Positions 51,693-61,270 of a stretch of DNA of 64,000 bases are shown here, piece after piece; the first letter of the stretch is position 1, and each line of letters starts with the position of its first letter. The notes under the pieces are model-generated. The model worked only from the letters and a program-made list of their open reading frames with translations. It was not told the DNA's origin and made no database searches. The translations under genes were made by a program, and so were the position numbers. The stretch covers positions 56,890,327 to 56,954,326 of the forward strand of contig OY829539.1 of the NCBI GenBank assembly GCA_963691705.1, written 5' to 3'. The DNA is from Viola odorata (Eukaryota; Streptophyta; Magnoliopsida; Malpighiales; Violaceae).

Positions 51693-51783
51693 CCCCCCCC
51701 CCTAGGTAGAAAAAGGGGGGACTCTCTCTCTACTCCCTCTCACTCCTGCTCCTACTTACACTTCATATTTCATTACTTATACT

Positions 51784-51840
51784 GACTTGATCGTCGGAGT
51801 ACCTGCGCCGGGGGCCCCCTCTGGCGCCTCGCAGGTGTAA
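51784..51840 (+). other. Conserved Tat-type LTR block
   Basis: GACTTGATCGTCGGAGTACC is followed by a GC-rich stretch and CCTCGCAGGTGTAA. Plant Tat-lineage gypsy LTRs commonly carry a GACTTGAGCGTCGGAGT...GCAGGT block shortly before their 3' end. I recognise this from general knowledge; no alignment was run. Confidence 0.65.
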
Positions 51841-51913
51841 CGGCAGCAAGGACCACCCCCTCAGAGGTGAAGATCTCCAGGATTCCTCCTACCCCGGGTA
51901 CAAATCTCATACA

Positions 51914-51932
51914 ATTTTATCACTAGGGGACA
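51914..51932 (+). other. Possible degenerate primer binding site
   Basis: Directly after the CATACA end comes ATTTTATCACTAGGGGACA. Its final GGGGAC and a preceding CACT could be the remains of the tRNA-Arg-type site TGGCGACTC...GGGGAC used by Ogre/Tat elements, with a deletion. The match is weak. Confidence 0.25.
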
Positions 51933-52379
51933 TGTTGAAATCCGGTTTCATTCCCGGTATTATGGCCAAGATTGGATAGGGGAAGCAGTGTTGTAAAAGG
52001 ACAGATTACGTCATTAGATTTTTTTTGATGAGCAAACGGATCCCGACTTCCAAGATTGACGCCTTCAGAATCAAGCATTTGTTGCTTAGATTTTTTCCTT
52101 TTACCCCATGTAACAATGTTCCTAGACTTTGTCTACTAGCTTTGGGTAGATCTAGATAATCAAATCCAACTTATAATGGTTGTAACCTTTTTGGACGAAA
52201 AAATATCAATGACAAAACTCGTAGTTATTCGGATAATTACGAAATGCGTTTTTCTCTCTCACATATCCAAAAGACATCGAACGGCCATCGCCTACAATCA
52301 AATCAACCTTCCCCCCAAAATAAACCACATATAAACCCCACGGAAAAAAACACCAAAGGACTTACCTTGGGGGAAAAAA
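51933..52379 (+). other. Leader sequence without recognisable feature
   Basis: AT-rich noncoding DNA between the LTR and the 613-bp repeats. No reading frame of note. Confidence 0.4.
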
Positions 52380-55300
52380 CACGCTCACAAAAAATTCAGA
52401 ACGCAAGAAGTAGTTGTTTTGGGTTCAGCTGCACACTCTTTTATCTTGGCCAATATGAACGCAATTGGCTAGGAATTTTCACTTTACCAAAACATGAAAA
52501 CCATTCGTAACACATAGAAATCCACCCTTACCAAATTTCATAGTTTTCAGAACAACACATTTCCCACAAAGAAATTTAGTACGCAAGGACAGCGCTCTTT
52601 CTCAGTCTTAGCCGCGCGATCTTCTATTTCAGCCGAAATGGAGATGATTGACTCGGATTTTCCCATCAGCCAAAACATGAAAGATGTTTCCAACATGTTG
52701 AAGTTTAACCATGCAAAATTTCATGAAGTTCTGGGCAGCCAATATCTCACAAAAAAAATTCAAAGCGCGAGGCCAGCGTTCCTTCTCGGTCTCAGCTGCG
52801 CATTCTTTTGTTTTGGCCAATATCAACACGATCAGCTAAGAATTCCCACTTGGCCAAAACACTAAAGATGTTCATAACACATTGAAGATTTTCCATGCCA
52901 AAAATGGGAGTTTTTCTAGTAGCGCATCTCTCGCAAATAATTTGGACATAAGGAGGATAGTTCTCTCGGCTTCAGCTGCGTGATCTTTTTCCATGACCAA
53001 AATGGAGATGATTTACTCCAAACTTCCTCTCAATTAAAACATGAAAGATGTTCGTAACACGTTGAAGTGTGTCCCTACCAAATTTCAGAATTTTTGGAGC
53101 AGTGCACCTCACCCAAAAGCAAGGCCCACGAAAGGCCATCTCGGGCGGCATGCCGCCTGGCCCCTAGCGGCATGTCGCTAGCTTTAGCTCCAAATCCCTT
53201 CAAGTTAATTTTCTCCAAGCAGTTTCGGTTGCACACTCGTTTGTTTTAGCTGATATCAACACGATGGGCTCAGAATTTCCTTTCGACCAAAACACGAAAG
53301 ATGTTCACAACACCTGGACGTATGCCCACACCAAATTTTAGAGCATTCAGGGCGACACATCTCTCGAAAATAATTTAGGCGTGAGGATAGCTACTCTACT
53401 CGGTCTCAGCTGCGCGTTCTTTTGTTTTGGCCAATATCAACACAATTGGCTAGGAATTTCCACTTGGACAAAACGTGAAAGATGTTTATAACACCTTGAA
53501 TAATTTCCATACCAAAAATGGGATTTTTTAGAGGAGCGCATCGCTCACAAATAATTCGGACATAAGGAGGACAGTTTTCTCGGTCTCAGCCGTGCAATCT
53601 TTTGTCTCGGCCAATATGAATGCGTTCGGCTCAGAAGTTCCGTTCGGCCAAAACACGAAAGATGTTCGTAACACGTTGAAGTGTGTCCCTACAAAATTTC
53701 AGAATTTTTGGAGTAGTGAACCTCAGCCAAAAGCAAGACCCGCGAAAAGCCATCTCTGGCGGCATGCCGCCTGGTCCCTAGCGGCATGACGCTAGCTTCG
53801 GCTCCAAAATCATTTTTTCACCTCCAAAATCATCCGTTCAGCTGCACACTCATTTTTTTTTACCGATATCGATATGATGGGCTCAGAATTTCCGTTCGAC
53901 CAAAACACTAAAGATGTTCACAACACATTGAAGTATGGCCGCACCAAATTTCAGAGCATTTGGGGCGACACATCTCTCGGAAATAATTTAGGCGTGAGGA
54001 TAGCTACTCTACTCGGTCTCAGCTGCGCGTTCTTTTATTTTGGCCAATATCAACACAATTGGTTAGTAATTTCCACTTTTCCAAAACGCGAAAGATGTTC
54101 ATAACACCTTGAAGAATTTCCATACCAAAAATAGGATTTTTCCGAGCAGCGCATCGCTCACAAATAATTCGGACATAAGGAGGATAGTTTTCTCGGTCTC
54201 AGCCGTGAAATCTTTTGTCTCTGCCAATATGAATGCGTTCAGCTCAGAATTTCCATTCGGCCAAAACATGAAAGATGTTCATAACACGTTGAAGTGTATT
54301 CCTACCAAATTTTAGAATTTTTGGAGCAGTGCACCTCAGCCAAAAGCAAGGCCCGCGAAAAGCCATCTCTGGCGGCATGCCGCCTGGCCCCTAGCGGCAT
54401 GACGCTAGCTTCGGCTCCAAAATCATTTTTTCACCTCCAAAATCATCCGTTCAGCCGCACGCTCATTTTTGTTTACCGATATCGATATGATGGGTTCAAA
54501 ATTTTCTTTCGACCAAAACACGAAAGATGTTCACAATACATTTAAGTATGCCCACACCAAATTTCAGAGCATTCGGGGCGACACATCTCTTGGAAAGAAT
54601 TTAGGCGTGAGGATAGCTACTCTACTCGATCTCAGTTGCGAGTTCTTTTGTTTTGGCCAATATCAACATAATTTGCTAGGAATTTCCACTTGGACAAAAC
54701 TTGAAAGATGTTCATAACACCTTGAAGAATTTCTATGCCAAAAATGGGATTTTTCCGAGCAGCTCATCGCTCACAAATAATTCGGACATAAGGAGGACAG
54801 TTTTCTCGGTCTCAGCCACGCGATCTTTTGTCTCAGCCAATATGAATGCGTTCGGCTCAGAATTTCCGTTCGGCCAAAAAATGAAAGATGTTCGTAACCC
54901 ATTGAAGTATGTCTCTACCAAATTTTAGAATTTTCAGAGCACTGCACCTCAGCCAAAAGCAAGGCCCGCGAAAAGCCATCTCTAGCGGCATGCCGCCTGG
55001 CCCCTAGCGGCATGACACTAGCTTCGGCTCCAAAATCATTTTTTCACCTCCAAAATCATCCGTTCAGCCGCGCGCTCATTTGTTTTGACCGATATCGATA
55101 CGATGGGCTCATAATTTCCGTTCGACCAAAACACAAAAGATGTTCACAACACATTCAAGTATGGCCACACCAAATTTCAGAGCATTCGGGGCAACACATC
55201 TCTCGGAAATAATTTAGGCGTGAGGATAGCTACTCTACTCAGCCTCAGCCGCGCAATCTTTTTTCATCGCCAAAATGGAGACGATTTGCTCAGAGTTCCC

Positions 55301-55610
55301 TCTCAGGCAAAACACAAAAGACATTCATAACACAATGAAGAATTTCCATGCCAAAAATGGGATTTTTCCGAGCAGCGCATCGCTCACAAATAATTCGGAC
55401 ATAAGGAGGACAGTTTTCTCGGTCTCAGCCGTGCGATCTTTTGTCTCAACCAATATGAATGCGTTCGGCTCAGAATTTCTGCTGGGCCAAAACACGAAAG
55501 ATGTTGACTTCGGGTTGAAGTATGCTCGTACCAAAGATCAAAGTTTTCTAAGCAACAGATCCCTCGAAAAACCATTTAGAGATGACCTTAGCTACTCATT
55601 CTAGGCCACT
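52380..55610 (+). repeat. Leader tandem array: 613-bp repeats of three sub-units
   Basis: A palindromic landmark recurs at 53144, 53758, 54371 and 54984, spacings 614, 613 and 613. Each large unit holds three related sub-units of about 180, 180 and 253 bp. They share CTCAGC-GCG-TCTTTTG, TTTTGGCCAATAT, CTCAGAATTTCC, CCAAAACACGAAAGATGTTC and ATAACAC-TTGAAG. Only the longest sub-unit carries the GC-rich palindrome segment. More divergent single sub-units lead in from about 52390. Short frames over it are shadows of the repetition. Confidence 0.9.
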
Positions 55611-55834
55611 TCAAGGGTTTCGTTAGTAGCATCCAAGATCACATCGCATCACTAGAATAAATAAAGACTTCCCTAACGTCTCCACCTAGAGCACCAACCC
55701 AAGATACACTCGTTTCTCGCTTCCCCTAAAAGTATCAAGCAAGAGAGTGGCTGGGAGATTGATCAAAGCAGCGTGGAGGCCTCGAGGTTGCACATAATAC
55801 CCACATTATCGCTTATACTTATTTCTCTTCACTT

Positions 55835-55847
55835 GTTTTCTTTTCAG
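55835..55847 (+). other. Probable 3' splice site before gag
   Basis: A pyrimidine-rich tract (TTATTTCTCTTCACTTG, then TTTTCTTTTCAG) ends in AG at 55846-55847, immediately before the leader segment containing the gag start. It looks like the acceptor of a leader intron; no donor was assigned. Confidence 0.45.
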
Positions 55848-55851
55848 GATA

Positions 55852-55908
55852 ATGATAGCTCCTCGAAAGAAAGCTACTCCATCAACGCTCCTCGTAAATA
55901 GACTTTAA
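55852..55908 (+). pseudogene. Short upstream frame in phase with gag, ended by one stop
   Basis: The first ATG after the splice acceptor opens an 18-codon frame (MIAPRKKATPST...) that ends at TAA 55906-55908. This ATG is exactly 66 bases before the gag ATG, so both are in the same frame with only that stop between them. It could be an upstream ORF, or the original N-terminus of gag separated by a nonsense mutation. A basic PRKK-like start is plausible for plant gag proteins, but this is inference. Confidence 0.45.
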
Positions 55909-55917
55909 GCACTGAAA

Positions 55918-56967
55918 ATGGCCGAACAAACTAAGACAGAAGAGACATTGGCGGCTAGAATAGCAGAATTGGAAGAACGAGTTCGGGCTGCTACAGAACG
56001 AGCACTGCAGGCCAAAAAAGAACGAGATGGGATAGCACTTAACTTCTTAGCAAGTGTCACAGGCCCTTTTATGACGCAACCATTATCCATTGCTGAGGAT
56101 CAATGGCAATGGCCGGATCCTTTCAGTGGCTCCACACCGGTCACATCCTCTACCACAAGCACTATAGTCGGACAAAGGGCCAAAAAAGTTTGGCAAGGAA
56201 TCAAGTCAAGAAAGATTGAGACAGCCCCGCAGAGAGCACTTCAAACTGAGGAAGACGTTAGTTCTGTGTCCCGCCAGCCTGGTTACGGGCAACCTTTCCC
56301 TCCACCACCACCATACCCTTCACCATCATTATATCAACCCCCCGTTTTCCCTTCCTCATCAACGCCCATCCTCAGTGTGACTCCTCAATACCCGACATCA
56401 TTTCCCCCCTTCCCGCCACCAACACCACGACCTACACAACCTAGACCATATAACCTACCCAAAAATCCAAGAAATCAAAATAACCATCAGAATCGGGGAC
56501 CACTGCCACCTCTTCCAATCCCATTGGGGGAGATTTACCAATGTCTCTTGGCGGCTGGGCAAATCGCGCCCACCCCAACCCGACCTCAACAACCTCCCTA
56601 CCCAAAGTGGTTTGATCCTAATACTAGATGCGAGTACCATGCTGGAATTCAGGGGCACGCACTAGAAAACTGCATCGCCTTTAAAGGAAAGCTTCATCAC
56701 TTGATCAAAAGCGGATGGGTCTCCTTTGAAAGTCCAACCAAAAACCCTAACATAAACACCGACCCTCTTCCAAGGCAGGCCCCAAGTAGTGGAAGAGAGA
56801 GTGTTATTTCGAGAGAAGAAATCGTGGATTCCTTAGTATCAAGACTGACCGAAGAAGAGCTCTCCCTTGCGCTAGCCAGAAGAGGTTATGTACAGCACCC
56901 TGAAGACATCAATCCAAGCCCTATCATGGCCGAAATCATCCACTCGGATCAACCACAGTCGGCATAG
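55918..56967 (+). CDS. Gag-like protein of a Tat/Ogre-type retrotransposon, capsid core missing
   Basis: 349 residues, ending at TAG 56965-56967. Residues 5-38 form a charged, probably coiled-coil segment (LAARIAELEERVRAATERAL). Residues 117-200 are a proline-, tyrosine- and serine-rich linker, followed by PIPLGEIYQCLLAAGQI (200-216). Residues 238-252 are a zinc-knuckle-like motif, C238-x2-H241-x5-H247-x4-C252, followed by FKGKLHHLIKSGWVSFE. The LGE-Y, FDPN-RCEYH-G-GH and LI-GW pattern is what Ogre/Tat gag proteins show at the end of gag. The capsid-type retrotrans_gag domain expected between the coiled coil and the linker is absent. Gag regions of this lineage are usually clearly longer, so residues about 97-120 probably span a deletion. 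I chose this ATG because the preceding in-frame stop excludes an earlier one. No pol frame follows. The protein may bind element RNA but probably cannot form a capsid alone. Confidence 0.8.
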   Translation: MAEQTKTEETLAARIAELEERVRAATERALQAKKERDGIALNFLASVTGPFMTQPLSIAEDQWQWPDPFSGSTPVTSSTTSTIVGQRAKKVWQGIKSRKIETAPQRALQTEEDVSSVSRQPGYGQPFPPPPPYPSPSLYQPPVFPSSSTPILSVTPQYPTSFPPFPPPTPRPTQPRPYNLPKNPRNQNNHQNRGPLPPLPIPLGEIYQCLLAAGQIAPTPTRPQQPPYPKWFDPNTRCEYHAGIQGHALENCIAFKGKLHHLIKSGWVSFESPTKNPNINTDPLPRQAPSSGRESVISREEIVDSLVSRLTEEELSLALARRGYVQHPEDINPSPIMAEIIHSDQPQSA

Positions 56968-57105
56968 CTCCAAAGTTCCGTGTCTACGCGCTCGGAGAAG
57001 AAGCATCATCTCAAGGCTTGGGCATTTTCGTGAAGAAGTCTGGGGGGGCCCGTGCGTCATTGGACTGCCATCACGCTTCTCGATATCCACTTGTAAAAAT
57101 ATATG
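56968..57105 (+). other. Noncoding sequence after gag
   Basis: Both alternative plus frames remain open for some distance past the gag stop, but no known retroelement domain is visible. It may be the eroded start of what once followed gag. Confidence 0.35.
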
Positions 57106-57345
57106 TATGCATGTTTTGTTGTCTTTTATAGGAACTTGTGTTCCCCTTCGGTTAAAAACATATATATATATATATAAAACAAAAAAAAACAAAATATATA
57201 CGTATGTTTTGTTGTCTTTTATAGGAACTTGCGTTCCCCTTCAGTTAAAAAAGATAAAAAAAACAAAAACAAAATATAAACAATATATTCATGTCTTGTT
57301 GTCTTCTATAGGAACTCGCGTTCCCCTTCGACTAAAAAAAAAAAG
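57106..57345 (+). repeat. Three tandem copies of an about 90-bp repeat
   Basis: Copies start at 57106, 57199 and 57286 (spacings 93 and 87). Each reads ATGTTTTGTTGTCTTTTATAG or a close variant, then GGAAC-4 nt-GTTCC, then CCTTCGGTTAAAA and an A-rich tail. The short inverted repeat is kept in all three. Confidence 0.85.
57160..57177. repeat. TA microsatellite
   Basis: An uninterrupted alternating AT run of about 17 bases lies between the first and second copies of the 90-bp repeat. Confidence 0.85.
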
Positions 57346-57840
57346 AAAAAAAAACACGAAACAAAAATGAGAACCTTTTTGAAAAAAATTACAAGTCAAA
57401 CCTTTTGTGTGGTGTCAGCCGGACCTAGGAGTAGTTAGGGTCACAAGAACCGCATTTTGACTAACCCCATTAACCCAATGCTAAGTTTTATAGGTACAAT
57501 GATAGGTGTATGCGTTCACGCATGTTTCAACATGATGAGTTTTTCTCCATACACACGAGCAAGGATGATGGAGAGGCCATTCTCATCTAGAACGCTATTC
57601 AAGAACTTAATGGCTATTCTTCAAGATGCTATGATGGAACTGTCAAAGATGTCGATAACCAAACTTGGGCGAAGCGGTTCACACCCCTACTTCCGTCAAT
57701 CCTGATCACATGCGTAAAAGGAAGCTTCACCATAGTCGAGCCTACGACTTTAAACAAGGGCGCTCCCGGGGGGGCGACCCACGTGTTCTTTTTGATATTT
57801 CTGTTTTCTTTAAATTCAACATCTTGGTATACCTTTTCCC
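57346..57840 (+). other. Noncoding sequence, no gene seen
   Basis: Contains an 82-codon plus-strand frame (57457-57705) with no recognisable domain, probably chance. Nothing else could be supported. Confidence 0.35.
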
Positions 57841-57849
57841 TATGAACTT

Positions 57850-58540
57850 CTTATCTCTTTGTTTCAGGTGCAACGAGACTTGTAAACTTGGGGGCAAGCG
57901 AATGAAGTTACAACCAAAGGAAGGCATTGAAAAATGTCAAAGCTCATTTTTCAAGGAAGTGCAACGAGACTTGTAAACTTGGGGGCAAGCAAATGAAGTT
58001 ACAACCAAAAGAATGCATTGAAAAATGTCCAAGCTCATTTTTCAAGGAAGTTGTCCTTTACGTTTACAGTTTCCCTTTCCTCAATTTACGTTTCTGTAAT
58101 TCGTGTTTCCGTAATTTTACATTTCAGGTGCAACGAGACTTGTAAACTTGGGGGCAAGCGAATGCAGTTACAACCAAAGGAAGGCATTGAAAAATGTCAA
58201 AGCTCATTTTTCAAGGAAGTGCAATGAGACTTGTAAACTTGGGGGCAAGCAAATGAAGTTACAACCAAAAGAATGCATTGAAAAATGTCCAAGCTCATTT
58301 TTCAAGAAAGTTGTCCTTTACGTTTACAGTTTCCCTTTCCTCAATTTACGTTTCTGTAATTCGTGTTTCTGCAATTTTACATTTCAGGTGCAACGAGACT
58401 TGTAAACTTGGGGGCAAGCAAGTGAAGTAAAGTTCAAAAGAAGGTGTCAAACAATGTCCAAACTCATTTTTCAGGGAAGTTGTCCTTTTACATTTTTGCA
58501 ATTTTCGTTTCCGCAATTTTCGTTTTTGCAATTTACATTT
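57850..58540 (+). repeat. 260-bp tandem repeats with the AAACTTGGGGGCAAG motif
   Basis: AAACTTGGGGGCAAGC occurs at 57884, 57975, 58144, 58235 and 58404, with spacings alternating 91 and 169 (period 260). Each pair is followed by AAGTTACAACCAAA and GAAAAATGT and then a pyrimidine-rich tract ending TTTCAG before GTGCAACGAG. The same motif appears once more at about 59963. TTGGGGGCAA is a common element of the 3' noncoding part of plant Tat/Ogre elements. Each TTTCAG also looks like a splice acceptor. Confidence 0.88.
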
Positions 58541-59237
58541 CCACGATTTTAGAATTCCCGCAATTTATGTTGTTGCAAGAGTGTGTGCGTCATGTCTACT
58601 AAAATTCATAGTTTTTGCCAAAAATAAAATAATAATAAAAAAAACACAAAAAAAACTAAACTAAAATAAATATATGTTGCTTGGCTTGAAAATCCTACGT
58701 TTTAACACAAGTTATATAAACATGCATGATCTTGTCTGTCAACTCTTATATCCACGACATGTTTAGATGTAAGCAATCGCAAAACATATCCCTGTGAGTA
58801 TCTTGGGCCTTCACGCCTTGTTTCTTTCATGAGTGTAAATGCTAAACTAGGTGCTAGTTAGATTTGCATAAAATCCAGGGTACATGAACCATCAGACATG
58901 GGATAACAGTAAGATGACATTGGACTTTGCATTTTCTTCCCCTTTTAATTTATTTTTCCAACTAAACCTACATCACCCCACATTCCTTTTGCCGCCTCAA
59001 AACCCTTCAAAACAAAACTCTCCTCGCAAACGAGTAAACGCTCGACTAGAATGGTCGACCAAAGCACCATAAGCATGTTAAGCTCATCACAACGAATCAG
59101 TAAGATGAAAAGGAAACCCCCACCCAAGGGTGACAATCCGCGCTAATACACAGAAAAATAAAAAATCAATCAAAGACCGTTGCCCAAAAATCAAGACAAA
59201 GGGAATTACATTTGCTTCTTTCGTTACTTATACCTAC
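58541..59237 (+). other. AT-rich noncoding sequence
   Basis: No gene, RNA or transposon end could be supported. Small frames on both strands lack recognisable features. Confidence 0.4.
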
Positions 59238-59302
59238 AAGAAAAAAAGAGAAAAAAAGAGAGAAAAAAAAAAGAAAAAAAAAAGAAATAAACGAAGAGAA
59301 GG
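59238..59302 (+). repeat. Purine-rich low-complexity tract
   Basis: About 65 bases almost wholly of A and G (AAGAAAAAAAGAGAAAA and similar). It is too A-rich and too far from any LTR start to be called a polypurine tract with confidence. Translations over it are low-complexity artefacts. Confidence 0.6.
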
Positions 59303-60465
59303 TTCCCGAGAAACACAAATCAAAAGGAAGTAAGTGCAAAAAGGGAAGAATCATCATCAGCAAGATCCATCAAGGATAAACATGAGGAAGAATGTCCCTC
59401 CTCCCAACGAAAGAAGAAACTCATGAGCTTTGCTCTTCGCCACAAGCAAATCATTAAAACTTCATTCACCATGGTCAGCTCTCATCACAATTAATCATTG
59501 AGCGCAAACTCGTTAAAGCCATCCAAAAAGCAAGACAACAAATACGCACCACACAACACCATTCCTTTTTCGCAAAAATCTCTCATTTTCCAATCTCTCG
59601 CGAAGTCCTCTTGATTATTAGAATGCCCATGCATGTGCATCTTTATTCGAAGTCCATTCACTCGGATTGACATTTGCAAATTTAATTGTTGCGCTATGTT
59701 TATTGCGTTTTTAGGAGTGTAAACACATAGCCTAGTTTTCGGAGCGTGAGCGCAAACACTAATATCTGGTGAGGATTGCTTACATTTGTATGTCATGGGA
59801 AAGTCTTGTTCTTGAGGTCGTTATTTCCTGAACAAGGCGCAGACGTTATCTAGACTTGAATCAATCATGTTTGTATAACGAAAACTGAACGAACATTTCT
59901 ATCAAAAAATAAATGCTTGAAATTCATTTTCTTAAAAAAGGAAATCATCTTCAAAAAAAAAAACTTGGGGGCAAGCCATGGGTTAAATGTAGGAATATTT
60001 GATATTTCTTACATTGTCAATTGCTCTTTCCTTTTTCTATCTATTGTTGCTTCGTGTTTGTTTCCTTCCCATTTACAGGATACAGATATGCTTTGGTGGA
60101 ATCACATCAACCACGGGTTTTTGATGAAGGAATCGTTGTAAAGCCCTCACCTTGGATTTTCATTAAAATCCAATCAAACGAATGGAGGACGTTACCACTC
60201 CACAACCATGGGTCTTCGATGGAACGTCGTTGTATTGCCCCTATCACAAATTTCATCAAAACAAAGTCCAAATCAAGTCGTGAAGAGCGGAATGGCCTTC
60301 CAAGATAACCATTGGCGAATTCACGCTGAGCCATCAGAAGGTTCGAGCAAAGGTAAGTTGCTTCGAACCAAAGGTATGCTCAAACTCTCATTTACTTTTT
60401 CTGTCAAAACGTACGAAGTATGAGTGTTACCCTCACTTTATATAATCCTACATTTCTGCAAAACC
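59303..60465 (+). other. Noncoding sequence with one more GGGGGCAAG motif
   Basis: AAAAACTTGGGGGCAAG lies at about 59960-59975. A pyrimidine-rich tract ending CATTTACAG (AG at 60077-60078) resembles a splice acceptor. Plus-strand frames of 74-95 codons (59917-60423) show no known domain. It is treated as the 3' noncoding part of the plus-strand element. Confidence 0.4.
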
Positions 60466-61166
60466 TCTTCCTTGAGCGACTACCTTTCTGCCAACCAAAA
60501 TCTCCTCCTTGAGCGACTACCTTTCTGCCAACCCAAAATCTCCTCCTCGAGCGACTACCTTTCTGCCAACCAAAATCTCCTCCTTGAGTGACTACATTTC
60601 CGCATAATCTCCTCCTTGAGCGACTACTTTCCTGCATAACCAAATTCTCCTCCTTGAGCGACTACATTTCCGCATAATCTCCTCCTTGAGCGACTACTTT
60701 CCTGCATAACCAAATTCTCCTCCTTGAGCGACTACTTTCCTGCATAACCAAACACTCCTCCTTGAGCGACTACTTTTCCTGCATACTATGTCTAAAATAC
60801 TCCTCCTTGAGCGACTACTTTCCTGTCTTACTTTCCTGTCTATCTAAATACTCCTCCTTGAGCGACTACTTTTCCGCATACTATATCTAAATACTCCTCC
60901 TTGAGCGACTACTTTCCTATCTTACATTCCTGCCTATCTAAAATACTCCTCCTTGAGCGACTACTTTTCCGCATACTATATCTAAATACTCCTCCTTGAG
61001 CGACTACTTTTCTGCATACTATATCTAAATACTCCTCCTTGAGCGACTACTTTCCTGTGTTACATTCCTGTCTATCTAAAATACTCCTCCTTGAGCGACT
61101 ACTTTTCCGCATACTATATCTAAATACTCCTCCTTGAGCGACTACTTTCCTGTCTTACATTCCTGT
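60466..61166 (+). repeat. Tandem array of 17 units, about 32-52 bp, truncated on the right
   Basis: Each unit begins CTCCTCCTTGAGCGACTAC. Tails alternate between forms such as TTTCTGCCAACCAAAAT, TTTCCTGCATAACCAAA, TTTTCCGCATACTATATCTA and TTACATTCCTGTCTATCTAA. The later units form a two-unit higher order (short tail, long tail). The last unit stops after TTACATTCCTGT, where a complete unit would continue CTATCTAAAAT, because another LTR begins there. Confidence 0.9.
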
Positions 61167-61260
61167 TGTCGCACCCCCTTTTTCGTTGAAAATGAGTTTA
61201 GGATCGGGACGGGCCATAATGATAGACAAGCGTTGGACTCGTCTTAACACTATGCAAAAT

Positions 61261-61270
61261 GAAGTCGCCA
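61261..61270 (-). other. TGGCGACTTC motif near the LTR end
   Basis: Read on the minus strand it matches the start of the tRNA-Arg-type primer site (TGGCGACTC) of Ogre/Tat elements. It lies inside the presumed LTR, about 95 bp before the GTGCGACA terminus. It could be a U5 motif or an actual primer site, in which case the LTR end would be at about 61280. Confidence 0.4.

Larger units (their letters stand above)
51263..51913 (+). mobile_element. LTR, right-hand portion (promoter to 3' end)
   Basis: The segment has a TATA box, a probable transcription start about 30 bp downstream and a typical Tat-lineage block after it. It ends in CATACA at 51913, fitting the canonical CA terminus. Downstream sequence is of leader type. 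The 5' limit is unknown: no clear polypurine tract followed by TG was found, and the minisatellite at 50385-51262 may lie inside the LTR. Confidence 0.6.
51263..61166 (+). mobile_element. Non-autonomous or decayed Tat/Ogre-type Ty3/gypsy retrotransposon
   Basis: The order on the plus strand is LTR promoter and 3' end (to 51913), primer-site-like stretch, long repeat-rich leader, splice-acceptor-like site, gag-like gene, and long repeat-rich 3' noncoding region. The Tat-type LTR block and the CX2HX5HX4C knuckle of the gag protein both point to the Tat/Ogre lineage of plant Ty3/gypsy elements. No protease, reverse transcriptase, RNase H or integrase frame exists anywhere in the window, so the element would depend on enzymes from relatives. 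Neither the outer start of the left LTR nor a matching right LTR can be identified; the limits given are those of the supported sequence. It is cut at 61166 by another LTR. Confidence 0.6.

Noticed and set aside
57457..57705. 82-codon frame downstream of gag as a remnant of pol
   Set aside because: No protease, reverse transcriptase, RNase H or integrase motif is visible in any frame.
59238..59302. Polypurine tract marking a 3' LTR
   Set aside because: It is very A-rich low-complexity DNA, is not followed by TG-initiated sequence resembling the left LTR, and lies within noncoding DNA.
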